Shown one piece after another: positions 23,624 to 34,998 of a stretch of 64,000 nt of DNA. The stretch's first letter is position 1; every line of letters begins with the position of its first letter. The notes under the pieces were generated by a model that had not been told where the DNA came from, did no database searches, and was given only the letters and a program-made list of their open reading frames with translations. The translations under genes were made by a program, and so were the position numbers. This DNA is from Cryptomeria japonica (taxonomy: Eukaryota > Streptophyta > Pinopsida > Cupressales > Cupressaceae), in contig NC_081411.1 of assembly GCF_030272615.1 (NCBI RefSeq), forward strand, positions 45,585,517 through 45,649,516. The letters run 5' to 3'.

Positions 23624-24699
23624 ACAAGCAATCTTTGATCATAAGCAAAATCAATACACAAGGTTTGAAATGTTTTAAAATGTGTAAGAGGATCACCTTT
23701 TCCATTATAGAGTTCCAAATGAGAGATCTTAACATGTTTAGGTGGCATGACTTTAACAATATCAAGAGAGAGTGGGCTCGCAACATCAAAGGTGGGAACA
23801 CTAAACTTGGATTGAATCATGGAAGCAATTTGTTGTTGCAAGAAAGACACAGTTTGAGCAAGATTATTAATTATCATTTCAGTAGAAGAATTGATGTTAG
23901 ACATAGGTGATTGAGAAGATGGTGTGATGTTATTGAAATAAGGCATGGACTGAGAATAAGGTGGTGGGACATTATGATAAGTAGGCATTGGTGATGATTG
24001 GGTAGGAAAAGGGACACTTAAAGGAGGAATAAATTTATTCAAAGAATTTCCCCCTTGTGTCACATTGATTGGTTGAGAAATAATAGGAATACTTATGGAA
24101 GACATAGCTAAAGATGGACGATTAAATGAAGAATAGAGATTTCCCCCATGACCACTTGTTGTAGGGATGACATTTTGAGTTGAAGTAGCCATGATGTTAG
24201 ATGCGAAAGTAGGAATACTAGTCATAGGAGTAGTCAAGGGAATTGAAGGATTGACTTGTGCTGAAGGTTGTGAGTAACCTACGGTTTAGGCACAACTCTT
24301 GATAGGCCTAACATTAGAATCAACAATATGTGCAATGCCACATAATATATCAATTCTATTATTATCACTTTGAAGCATGCATTTAAGGCCTTCAATTAAT
24401 GGAAGAGCTTCACTATTATGGTATTATTGGGACATCCATTGTTGAAAGATATCATATTGATTGTCCAACGTGGAAAGTTGATCTAAAGAAACTATAGTTA
24501 AAGCTTCTTCTTCTTCATGGGATTCATTAATGGGGTGAATAGGCACATAATTAGGATGGAAAGAATTAGCATGATCCTCATTAAAGAAGTCACCCAAATT
24601 AGGCTCCATCTCCTTGGTAATTACACCTTGGGAAACCTTAATCCTAATGCTTCGTCTAATGGGGATAGGATAGGTAGGACTAATAGTGGTAAAACTCAT

Positions 24700-25999
24700 G
24701 CACTAGAGGGAAAATTTGAAGTTTGAATTGTGCAACAAAGTTTACAAAATTGAATAGTGCAAAATTTAAGAAAATAATGATTACACAATTTGAACTTTGT
24801 TGGGGGGAGAAGATGACACAATTTGTAAAAAAGAAAGGAAATTGGAATTTTTAAAATTAGGGCCAACAAGATACCACTTAATTTTAAAATTAGAATTTTT
24901 AAAATCAAGGCAGACTATAATTAACCTCTTAATTTTAAAAAATTTCTTGAAATTTGAAATGTTGAATTTGGTAGGTATTTCCAATTCCAGGCGGATCCAA
25001 AATAAATGAAATCAGCCAATCTTTTGGACTCAGGCTAGTAACAACAGTCATAACAGTCTCCAAAAATTTTGGGAAAAATGTCGAGGACCGTGGTGGGAAT
25101 GCACATGGTCTGGCCAAATTTTTCCAAAATTTTTTAGGGATGGATATTATGATGATTTTAAAGCTAACCCCAAAAAATGACGAATTTTATGATCTCTAGA
25201 TGGGTGAAATTAAGGTGCAAATGTCAAAATAGGACCCTATTAGGGTTTTGAAGAAAAAGAGGAATTGAATTGCAGTTTTGAAAAGGGTCAAACCTAATGG
25301 GTAGGGACACCTTGGAAAATGTTTACAAATCTGAATGTATATGAAATTGGTTTGAAATTCGCACAAAATCCAATTAATTTTAAAAATTAGGGTTTTATGA
25401 CCTATTTTAAAATTTGAATTTTGGGAAAAAGAAAATTTGAATTGTAGGATTGAAGACAAATCTAAAAACAATCAGAAATCTGAAAATTAAATGGAAATCC
25501 AATTTTTGCACAAGTTCAAGATGATTTTTGAAAATTAGGGTTTCAACAAGTAACCTCTTAATTTTGTAAATTTTTATTGCAAATTGGACAAGACAATGAG
25601 GAAATTGAATTTGACAATTAAAACAATTTTTAGATCTAAGATAACCACAAGCAATTTTTTACAAATCACAAGTTCAATTTTAATTTCAATAAATAGTGTT
25701 TTGAATGATTTAACCACTAATTTTGCACAAATTTGAAACTTGTAAATGAAAAATATGCAATGTTGTTCAAAGGAAAGAATGCAAGATGTTAGGATCACAA
25801 AAATGTAATGGTGGAAAAATGGTGAATGATAGATCAAGAGGAAAACCACCCTTTCCCTCAAAGAGAGATGAGATTTTCGCTATTGATTACCCTTCAAACA
25901 CTTTTCACCATGTTACATTAGGAAGAGGAGAGGATAATTCACTAGATTCAATCTCTCCACTTGAAGATGGTAGATTGAATTCTGAATGAATTGAGAATG
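24700..25999 (-). other. AT-rich leader upstream of the second gypsy gag
   Basis: The sequence is dominated by variants of TTAATTTTAAAATTAG and GAATTTTTAAAATC, in loose tandem order between about 24830 and 25650. No primer-binding site was found, so the LTR/leader boundary is not fixed. No coding signal is seen. Confidence 0.45.
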
Positions 26000-27013
26000 T
26001 TAAGTTGATCCCCTCTTCCTTGTTTGAAATGGAAAGGAATTGATTAAATTATGTAGTGCAAAAGTAACAAAGAATTGATTATAACTTGAGATCAGAATAT
26101 GGGATGAAGTTGTGCACCTGGATCTCACAATAGTATGTTGAGATGAAGTTGCCCTACGAATTTGAGGAAAAGTTGTTTGGACCGTGGCGGGAATGAACAA
26201 GGTCCTCCAAAAAATCTGCGAAATGAAAAGGGTTTTTCTGCCTCTACAAATGGAGTCTGAATCTAAAAGTACAACTATGCACCTGCAACCTACACGCAGA
26301 AAAGAAAGGAAAATGGGTTGGGATTGGGGGTTTGTCTTTAGGTCAAACCACAGTTTTGGAATTAACCAAGTAATGAGAGAAAGTACTTGCAAGTAGCTGT
26401 AAATGAAAGATTGAATTGTAAATAACCTCACAGAGATTGTGATAGAAATGTTGATAGAAGTCTTTATGTGGAATTGAATGTTGGAATGAATCTCCTCTTC
26501 AATGGTTGAATCCTTGACTTGAATGCAACACCTAGCCTTGAAGGGAGACTTGAGAATACTCAATGCTCCAAAAGAATGCTTAAATGCTCTTGAATTCTTG
26601 ATCGCTTATGCAACTTGACAAAATCCAATCTTATCCAACTTATGCAAATGAGAGGATGAATTCCCCTTAAATAAATGTTGGTGGATCTGATTTTCATCAT
26701 AGGCCGACATCAGGGGAGTTTCCTACCCGATGCACAACCAGCAATGCAACCCTAGGAAGGGTTCTTCCCTAAAATAAGGCAGGGATAGGGGTGCCATGCC
26801 CCTATCTAAGGGGGCACAGTTGCACCACTTTCCTATCCTACCCCTTTCTCTAGGGCAGAGTGCGGACGAGGTGATGTAGAGGCCAAGGAAGAAGCTATTT
26901 TTGAGGGCTGAGAAATCTCCAGTCTCTGATCAGGCTAGAGGATTCGAACTCACGTGCTTGAGGACCCTAATGTAGTCGGAAATTGCTAGGGTCATAATTT
27001 TATGACACTACAC
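26000..27013 (-). repeat. Putative LTR of the second gypsy element
   Basis: On the minus strand it begins TGTAGTGTCATAAAATTATG, a typical TG start, just after GATTGGGGACTTGG, which resembles a polypurine tract. It contains a palindrome, GTCATAATTTTATGAC, next to its end. The inner boundary is not determined. If the purine tract is real, this LTR would also be the 3' LTR of the gypsy remnant at 28954-29715, giving two elements sharing one LTR; that is inference. Confidence 0.45.
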
Positions 27014-27459
27014 CAAGTCCCCAATCTTTGGATCTGAACTCAAATGCATTCAAGGGCACAAAAAACAAGATAAAAATAAGAAAGCAAACAAAGACATTCA
27101 AAGACAAAAAAGAGACAAAGGAAAAAGACACAATACATAAAAGCTAAAAATAAAGGACCTCAAGTGAACTAGCTGAATGGACCTCGATATAAAAATGTCT
27201 TGAAACCACTAATATCATTCTTGAAAAATACTACCTCAAGTACACAATTAATCACATAAAAGAGCAAGAGTATACAATGTCCATGAACTACAACTAGAAA
27301 ATCTATGAGTTCATCAAAAGAAGGAAGAAGCATGGATATACATTCTAGATATATTTTTCTTGGTGATCCATGTTGGGGAGGAGAGTTGGAATATTCTATC
27401 TTTATTTTTGTTAGATCCAATCATCCTTGTGTGTGTGTGCAAGTTATTTCTACTTTCAA

Positions 27460-27800
27460 GTATATAGAATCAAATATAAGAGTCTGTTTTCTTTGGTTTC
27501 TAGCATGCTTCGACTTGTTTAAGACATGTAATAAAAATGGAAATGGCAAGGGGTGAATTTGGTTCTGGGAACATCTCGTATAAGAGTTTGTTTGCTTTGG
27601 TTTCAAGAATGTGTAACCCCGTTTAAGAAAAATATATAATTGGTTTCAAGGACATCTCATGTAATAGTGCTATTTTTGTATTTTTGTAATTTTTGTATAT
27701 CAATGCTATATCTAGTTTTGAGCATGAAGCATCTCATGTAAGAGGTTTTTTTATTTGGTTTTAAGAATCAACACCCCATTTATGACATGCAAAAATATGG
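27460..27800. repeat. Degenerate tandem repeat with TTTGGTTTCAAG...CCCGTTTAAGACA
   Basis: TATAAGAGTCTGTTTTCTTTGG (27474), TATAAGAGTTTGTTTGCTTTGG (27578) and a third copy near 27736 are each followed by TTTCNAGNAT and a NNCCCNNTTTAAGACATG-like segment. The spacing is about 105-155 bp. The same motif occurs near 56135-56205, downstream of the third gypsy element. Confidence 0.55.
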
Positions 27801-28953
27801 TACAATATAGTACAATGAGGGTGATATGTATGCCCCCCCCTTAAGATGTCAACATAGCCATATTTTGATGTCTTAAGAAAGATAGAAACAAGAATACCCA
27901 CCTTTAACACCAAGAAGATATCCTTTAGGAAACAATGTTCATAAATCCAATGTAAAGAGGAAATACTCTTACAAGCAAGGATAAGATAGTTGAGAAAGAG
28001 ATATAATGCAACAAGTGTAAAGAGGATCCTTGGAGGAGAAGAGATATTTGTTCAAAAGACATCTTCCTCCAAGTGTAAAGAGGATTTTCGAACAAGCATG
28101 GCATCTTCTACCAAAAGAAAGGAAGGAGAATAATAATGCCTACCTTCCTCCTATTTCTAGGTGAAAGGGATTCTTAATGAAGGATGTCACACTTTTAACC
28201 CAATGTGAGGGGTGAATTAAAGAAGAGGTTGTAGCTAAAGATATGCACCTTTGGTGTAAGAGAGAATCCTTGAGCAAACAACAACTTCACACAAGGAATG
28301 ATATTAAAGCATAAGCAAACACCACTCAACAAAAGGAAAGTGGATTGTTAGAAAGGATAAGAGAGAAATAACATCCCCCCCCCCCCCCCCCCCCCCACAA
28401 GTGTATGTACAATAAGAAGAATTTCACAACCTTTAAGGAGAGATTAGACATAAGCAAATGCACAATATACTCGGATGAAGGAATATTCAATGTAAGAAAA
28501 GACATTAATATATGAAAAATGAAACTATAAAGAAGAGGTAATCTTCCAAGAGAATGAAGTAGAAGAAAGATCAAATATTACCGTAAGGAGAGACTAATCA
28601 TAAGAGACATACAATTCCATGCAAGAAAGGGCATCAAAGTATGAAAAATGCAACCACTAAAGGGAACAGTGAAACCTTAGAGAGAAAAGAAATAAGATAG
28701 ATGTAAGAATGAATTTCTTTGCTGTCCCAAAATGTTTGTAATTGAAAAATCATCTCCTCTTATGACAAAGAACCCCAAATTAAGTTAACCATTTGTGTCA
28801 TAGGGTGAGGAGCAACATGAAGAGTGAATAGAGTGCTAAGGCACTATCTCTTCACCAAGAAAGTGCAAGATAAATTGTAAGAGCTATGCAACTCCTATCA
28901 TATTATTATTCAACAAATGTTTTAAATTGTTTACACTTTCCAAGAGAATTGCA
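27801..28953. other. No gene; AAGTGTAAAGAGGAT-rich spacer with poly-C tracts
   Basis: Variants of AAGTGTAAAGAGGAT recur near 27951, 28015 and 28073. An 8- to 9-base C run lies near 27832 and a 22-base C run near 28375. No protein motif is seen. The region probably belongs to the untranslated part of the gypsy remnant to its right. Confidence 0.4.
28375..28396. repeat. C22 homopolymer
   Basis: Twenty-two consecutive C residues in an AT-rich setting. Such a tract is prone to length errors in sequencing and assembly. Confidence 0.9.
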
Positions 28954-29715
28954 TTAACTATGATGAAAAAGATAATGTTCATCACCTTTGTTATGCTTAT
29001 AATTGTTATTCATTTTAATGAAAGGAAAGACAACATTCTTATCATATTTCAATCTCCAAAAGGTTCTAGTAGTTAATTCCTCTTGATCATCAATAGGATT
29101 AGGTCTTGTCTTTTGAGATTTAGAAGAGGATGGATTGTCATATATTATTTTAATAGTTCCAATATCAACTAGTTCTTGTGTACTTTTTTTAAAATCCAGA
29201 CAATCGTTAGTATGATGGTTATGAGATTGATGATATGAACAAAACAGAGTGTTTTGAAGAGGAAGCCCCCTTAGATGGATGAAAAGTCTTATGTCTTGCA
29301 AGGCAATTCTTAAAATTTTAAATTGTAAGGAGACCATCCATAGGTGAATCATGATAATGTCAAACACCTTTGGTACTAGCTTGTGTGGGAGAGTTTATAA
29401 GGACTCTAATTCATTGTTCAAATTTCCCAAGTCCTTGCCCTCTAAAACCTTGTTTTGGTATTATGTTATAGCCACTCCTTTAAAAGTTTCTTAATAGAGA
29501 AGGAGGAACATTATAATTAATCTCTCTAAAATTCGTAGTGTAGGTGTATTTAGAAGGAGCAAAGGGAAAATTAGATAAAGAAGGAATATCTTGTGTGGGA
29601 AGATTCTCTCATCATGCATGTACTCTTTGATTGGTTGAGTAGTAAGACCCTTATCATCTAAGGCCTTATTTTTACTTAATGTTATGTGGGGAGATAGATC
29701 ATAAATGAAATGCAT
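28954..29715 (-). pseudogene. Gypsy gag C-terminal fragment
   Basis: The ORF at 28954-29367 contains NTLFCSYHQSHNHHTNDCLD followed by FKKSTQELVDIGTIKI. This is the CxYHxxxGHxTxxCxxLKxxIQDLIDxG pattern at the end of gag in Tat-type gypsy elements. A second ORF (29491-29715) precedes it in the gag linker. Frames are interrupted. It is a different part of gag from the fragments at 39210-39788 and 45721-46289. Confidence 0.65.
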
Positions 29716-30620
29716 CTAAAATTATATTCATTCCCTTTCTTTAATATTATATTTTTCAAAAATGTTTTAATCTAATGTAATTACTTACGAACAATAACAT
29801 ATAAATTTGTTTAACCATATAACCTAGCATTATTTATCTTATTAACTTTCATGCCTCACTTATTATCATTTTGAAATTTTTGTTATATATCTATTTCTAC
29901 CCACCACTTTTAAATATATAAGATTTATCATTATTGAAATTCTACAAAATATTTTTTTATACTATTATAACACATGGCCATGACCAATAGCAACATTCCA
30001 TTGATGACATTATTAGGGGAATGAAGTTCATCAGGTGGTACATATCCTAGACAAAATTTCATGTTTCAATGAGAGTCATTTCCCCCAATCACACGGCAAC
30101 GTTAGATACAGTGGTATTCTAAAGTGTGGTCATATGTAGAACCTTGGAAGGCCACTTATAAATGTAAAGCACTTGGGAAAATGTACTGAATATAAAACTC
30201 TAATGGCAAAAACGAGATTACAGATATGCATAACATTTACAACGGGATGTTACATGCAACAATTAAAAGATGCAAATATAATAGTAAGCACATAAATTTC
30301 CGTGTTTATTTAGCATCGTCATTGAAAAGCTTATACAGTTGATGAATTAGAGTTAATATATTCGTCACATTCTGAACATTGACTTATTTAGATGGTTTAT
30401 GTGAAATCACATTAAGAGATAGATGACTTCAGATAAATCACTAAACAAGTCAAAACTCAAAATATTCCATTTGAACATACGCCATTCCCCATGTACATAG
30501 AGAAACGTTAACTGCAACGTACCAACTGTTTGGAGAAAACACTATAATATGCATCCAAACATACACAATAGAGCAACAGATAGTATGGTCTGTATTGGCA
30601 TTTATTACTGCTCCTTGTTT
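29716..30620. other. Block homologous to 47150-47490 and 47620-48000
   Basis: TATATCTATTTCTACCCA, ACACATGGCCATG, AGCAACATTCCATTGATGA and TCAGGTGGTACATATC are shared with the block at 47310-47490. ATAAATTTCCGTGTTTATTT and later segments are shared with 40396-40600 and 47636-47830. This is the downstream flank (minus strand) of the proline-rich protein gene copies. No coding signal of its own. Confidence 0.6.
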
Positions 30621-30768
30621 TTATTTTGCTGGTGGAGGAAGTGGAACGGAATGGAGATGGAAAGGTGGGAAAAGGGCGAGGAGTATATCTCCCGCACACA
30701 CACATGCGCTGAACTCCATCATCAACAAAATAGTAGCCAACACTAAACAAAGCCCGGCGAGAAAACAT
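30621..30768 (-). pseudogene. Proline-rich secreted protein, copy A, frameshifted and repeat-less
   Basis: It starts with ATG TTT TCT CGC CGG like the intact copy at 41061, but carries one extra base in GCTTTGTTTAG (GCTTGTTTAG in the intact copy), which throws the signal peptide out of frame. In the other frame the rest of the signal (LATILLMMEFSACVCA) is readable, and the end PPPAK with its stop is kept. The array of 14-residue repeats is absent: only a PRPFP-like terminal segment remains. Similarity to the promoter of the other copies ends about 40 bp upstream of the ATG, so the TATA box is lost. This is the most degraded of the three copies. Confidence 0.7.
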
Positions 30769-31133
30769 TTTAGCTGCAAATGAAAGAAATTAGAAAGTTG
30801 TCATTTTCTTTTTCGTTATATTAAAACTAGCACCTTTATCAAAAAGAGGTGCAATAGTTATGTGATAGTAAAATATAATCAAATAATATCTTGTAAAAAT
30901 TGAATTTAATAGTGATAATAATTTAGAATGTCATAATAAACATAAATCTATACTTGAAATTCCCTTCACAAATCAAACAATCTAAATATATTTGTAATAA
31001 TATCATTATCATTCTTATTAAAATCTTTCTAATTATAATATTAATATCATTTTGTTAAAATTTCTAAAGAAAATAAATTTGATTAATTCTTAAAATGTTT
31101 TTTATATATGAAAATATTGTTTAAATAAATAAA

Positions 31134-31612
31134 ATATCTTCAACAAATTATTGTGTATTAAATATAATATTAATTGTATCTATTACATTACAATTTTTTT
31201 AATAGTTAATTTTTTATTGTTTTGTTGATATTATATTTTTTCTCTCGTACAATATCTATGAACAAACTCAAAAACATATTTTATCTTTAATTAAAAAATA
31301 TGATAAAATAAAAATACATCTAATATAATAAAATGTTATACCTTAAATTCAACAAAGAAATTATAAATAAAAAAAATATCTTCAACAAATTATTGTGTAT
31401 TATATATAATATTAATTGTATCTATTACATTGCAATTTTTTTAATAGTTAATTTTCAATTGTTTTGTTGATATTATATTCTTTCTCTCGTACAATATCTA
31501 TGAACAAATTCAAAAACATATTTTATCTTTAATTAAAAAATATGATAAAACAAAAATACATCTAGTATAATAAAATGTTATACCTTAAATTGAACAAATT
31601 AATTATAATTAA
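31134..31612. repeat. 242-bp internal tandem repeat in unit 1 (also 35131-35609 in unit 2)
   Basis: ATATCTTCAACAAATTATTG at 31134 recurs at 31376, and the following 230 bp align closely, including TTCTCTCGTACAATATCTATG. The same pair occurs in unit 2 from about 35131, so this duplication is older than the 4-kb one. Confidence 0.85.
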
Positions 31613-32031
31613 ATCACAATATTTTAAGTTAGCCAAAAGCTCAAATAACTTGAACATGTTTATTGTTTTTTCTAAATTGTTGCCTAATAATTTGCCATTA
31701 ACGATTTTCCTCTTGCCAATGGTACATTTTTCTGGCATTATAAATATATATTTATTTACAACTGCTGAAAGGTTATTTAACTGAACATATCTCATACACA
31801 TGGCAGTAGGAGTCATTTAAAAAACCAATGCCACATGCTTTGTATCCTTATTTCAACTCAGTGGATATGTGGATATCAAAACAATAATATATTGTTCTTG
31901 ATTTTATTTGATTTTTTAATTTTACAGCTTATGTGTGCTTGTTGATAAATAGTAGTTGAAGGTGGTGCTTTTTTTTACTATTGACATACGAGGTGATGAA
32001 AAGATTAGAATCAAGGTAATCCAAAAAAAAA

Positions 32032-32220
32032 TTAATTAAAAAAAATTGGTTTTGTTCTAAGATAATCGACTACAATAAAAGGTTTGTGAGAAACTAATGG
32101 GTTGTATCGAATTTTATAAGGTCCATCAGGTTTTCCTTCTAATTGCAGTTTGCCACACTCTAAATGCATGTGAATAAGAAGCGTATTTAAATTGAGAAGA
32201 TTTGATACAACCAAACTCAA
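32032..32220 (-). other. Short ORF preserved in both 4-kb units, unrecognised
   Basis: A 62-codon ORF with HLECGKLQLEGKPDGPYKIR is kept in unit 2 (36030-36218) with a single residue change. Given how recent the duplication is, preservation alone proves little. I do not recognise the sequence, and I see no convincing promoter or splice sites around it. Confidence 0.15.
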
Positions 32221-33775
32221 ATTCTAATTTTGATAACTTGTCGCAAAGAAAAGTAAAATATGTTTATTAATTTTCACAAATCTGAACAAAGACAAGTTTT
32301 AGCATGAACCTAAACCCAATAACCTATCCAAAAATCTAACTTGAAGAGTAGTTCTATTTAAAGGACCGAACCTAGGAACAACCCAAAAAAGAAAAGAAAA
32401 CTATTTGTCCAAAAATTTCAAATACAAACACACTCTGAAGTAGAGTTAAATTTCTTGAAGGACAATGAGAAGTCTACATAACGCTCAAATGGAGTATAAT
32501 ATATGTATCTATTATAAAATAAAGTTCAATACCCCTTTAGAATTTGAGATTGTTACTATGGTATCTAGGCCATTCCTATATGGTTGCATATCATTAAAGT
32601 CTATTGATTTTAGCTACAGACACAGCCTTATGATTGAGCCATAAGAATAGATTGCTTATGAAAACCGAATGCAGATTATAATTTTCATTCCATGCTATCA
32701 TTTATTAAATTTACACAGTCCATCAAAATTGGATTAGAAAGCACCTGGTTATCAATTTCAAATTGCTGGGATAAACGCAAGGTATTGTGTAATAACTACT
32801 TCTGTCCTCAAGAATCTTATCCTCGTAAGATGTTGAACAAGCCACACAAAAAAAATAGATTTAGAATAAAAAAAAACAACAGTCATCTTTAGGAAATACA
32901 CTGTTATCTAAAAACAACAATCATCTTTAGGAAATACCATCAATAGGTAACAAAAAAAACCGATGCCAATTAGAAAATCATTCCATCAAATTCGATTGGT
33001 AAACATTAACTAGTTTCCATTCACAAAAACCTCCAAACAACGAAGCAATACACAATTCTCAAAACTAACCAGATTTTTCCTAAAAACCATTCACATAACT
33101 CTCTTCAACTCAGAAATGACTAATTGAAGGAAATTCTAAACTGGGTGCTACGAAAAGCAATATAAAATATGGGAATAAGAACAAACAAGATTACACAACC
33201 TAGAGATATGCTCTATTTCTGTATGATATCCAGAATCCCCGCTAAAACTGTACACTTACATTGGATGTGTGTACTCACAAGTGTGACAGTTATTAAGTGC
33301 ATTCATTCCTAGTGGACGCAGTTAACTTTGAGGGAGTGTCATTTGTAAGATGCCCAAGACCTATTCAAAGCTGCATATGGTGGGGCCTTTCTTATGGTGA
33401 CATAGCACCGTTAGTGATAATACCTCACAGTCACTGAAAGAGATGTGTACTCTTCCACTGAAAAGGACAAGGTTTTAAGTTAGGATATTTATCTTCAACT
33501 ATCCAATATCCTAAAATTTTTATTTTTTTTTGTGGGGAATTTAAATTTAGTGGCAAACACACCATAAAGAGTCTATCGGCTAAATATGATTTGACTTGTT
33601 GCTTATTTTATTTTGAGATATATCAAAAATATGATTCAAATTGTTCCCAATTTTTAGTTGGTTAAATTTTCTTGGTAGCTTTCATTAAGATTTGAGCTTG
33701 ATATTATATGATTCAACTTGTACTTTACCATGACAATGGGCGTAGTCTCATACTCTCACTAAAGTGGGGGCAAAA

Positions 33776-34998
33776 TGAAGCATTGTAAATTATATATGCA
33801 TACAATTTTTTCCTAACCTAGACCTCACCTTGGCCTTTTGTCTTTCAGTGCATAATGTCTACCTTGATTTTGCTCACACCTTCCAAAAATATACATTTTC
33901 AACCCCCTTTCTAACCCCTATTCAAATATGAGTCCTAATCAACAAGACTATCCTCGAGCCAGGATGCCCCCACTACCCCGGTCCTCCTAATAAGGACCCA
34001 AATTTGGTCCAATCAATGATCACTTTAAGTGGATGAGAATTTAGGTCCTATGTTAGCTTGCTCCAGAAATTCAAATAATTTTTGGATAGTTAAGTATAAA
34101 AGGAGGTCTACCCTTCTGACTTGAAGTCTAAGATGGATGGATCTCTCTCAATTAGAATCTAGCGAAATTCAGTTCAAGTGAGCAAGCAATCAAGCATTTG
34201 TCAAGCATTGAAAGAAAGGGCAAGGAAATTTCAACCATTCATGATGGCATCCATGATCAACCATCCATGAAGACATTCTACATGACATCCTAAACCCTTG
34301 GCATGAGGCTTCAAGCAAGCTTCATTAAGGTATGAAATTCAATTGCAAGCATTCAAATTCCGATCTAGACTTTCCCTCAAAAGGAAAGTATTCTATTGCA
34401 ATTCAAATCAATTCTATTATAATTATCATTTCAATTTCAATATTAATTCCTAAAATAGGGTTTGACCCAAGGAAAAACCCTATCCACAATCATTTTCTCT
34501 CTCTTTATGTGCAACAAATTGATTCAACTTTTGCAATGAAATATTTCAATAGAACAGATGGCAACAAATAAGTTCAACTTTTATGAATACATAAAGCAAA
34601 GGACTAGGCAGCCCAACCTCCCTAGTCCTAAGTATGTTGCCAAATCTTTTGATATTGGATTGTGTTCGTCTCTTTGTTCAAAACAAATCATGTTTGCTTG
34701 CTCAAAAGTTGTAGGACAAGGTCACCCTACCCAACAGTTTGGCCCAAATTTTTAGCTATAGATTTTGATTCATTTCCCTTCTCAAATCTCTGTTTGTTGC
34801 TCTATATGAAGTCTAAAACATTCTGTTATTGTTGTTTTCTTCCAATTCTTTTTTTTTACCCTAGAACTTTACAATTCAAATCCAATTTCAACTCTATAAG
34901 AGAGGAAACAAGAAATAGGAAAATCCAATTAGCATTACAACCCTCTTCTCTAAATAAATTATGGCTAGATTTATTGGGTTTCAATTACCTTTTTAAAT
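33776..34998 (+). repeat. LTR copy 1, truncated at its 3' end by the tandem junction
   Basis: It starts TGAAGCATTGTAAATTATAT directly after the purine tract AAAGTGGGGGCAAAA. It holds a strong TATA box (TATAAAAGG) at 34097-34105, which shows plus-strand orientation. Its last about 110 bp are missing compared with 37718-39064. Confidence 0.7.
34097..34105 (+). promoter_or_regulatory. TATA box in LTR copy 1
   Basis: TATAAAAGG, 320 bp into the LTR. The same box is at 38037-38045 in copy 2 and is weakened to AATAAAAGG in copy 3. Confidence 0.55.

Larger units (their letters stand above)
22436..24699 (-). pseudogene. Gypsy gag gene, split by a TIR element and cut by copia
   Basis: The N-terminal part is the ORF at 24424-24699 from ATG (MSFTTISPTYPIPIRRSIRI). 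After a short disordered stretch the ORF at 23569-24237 gives a Ser/Pro/Thr-rich segment, then VMPPKHVKISHLELYNGKGD and FKTFQTLCIDFAYDQRLL. It stops at the TIR element. Past that element the frame resumes as VKLFRGTLRDKAL, a stop, WY, a stop, SLPSYSFTSFQQLAN, and then meets the copia LTR. LFRGTLRDKALxWYxSLP is a hallmark of gag capsid-like domains. The stops at 22489-22500 show decay besides the insertions. Confidence 0.8.
22436..27013 (-). mobile_element. Second Ty3/gypsy element: LTR, leader and interrupted gag
   Basis: Minus-strand order from the right is a putative LTR starting TGTAGTGTCATAAAATTATG at 27013, a long AT-rich leader, and a gag gene beginning at 24699. The gag gene is interrupted twice: by the TIR element at 22533-23623 and by the copia element that abuts it at 22435. 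Protease and pol are not visible; they would lie beyond the copia insertion but are not found there, so they were lost. The gag resembles Tat-type gypsy gag. Confidence 0.65.
31001..34998. repeat. 4-kb tandem duplication, unit 1
   Basis: The sequence from TATCATTATCATTCTTATTA at 31001 to CCTTTTTAAAT at 34998 is repeated immediately after, with only scattered substitutions and a few small indels. By eye identity is well above 95%. The unit consists of an AT-rich internal part and the first 1.2 kb of an LTR. The junction at 34995-35000 shows AAATATC where the ancestral sequence (as in unit 2) reads AAATGTAAGG, so this is the duplication breakpoint. Confidence 0.9.

Noticed and set aside
26000-26563. 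187-codon minus-strand ORF in the putative LTR of the second gypsy element
   Set aside because: Ser/Ile/Phe-rich composition without any motif, lying across LTR-like sequence with no start context. Probably chance.
26935-26965. tRNA-like T-arm (GAGTTCGAATCCTC on the minus strand), possible tRNA gene or SINE B box
   Set aside because: The stem pairs poorly and there is no matching anticodon arm, acceptor stem or A box at the right distance. It lies inside a putative LTR.
31562-31831. ORF with IMPEKCTIGKRKIVNGKLLGN preserved in both 4-kb units
   Set aside because: The duplication is too recent for preservation to mean much. The region is AT-rich, and I recognise no family or promoter.
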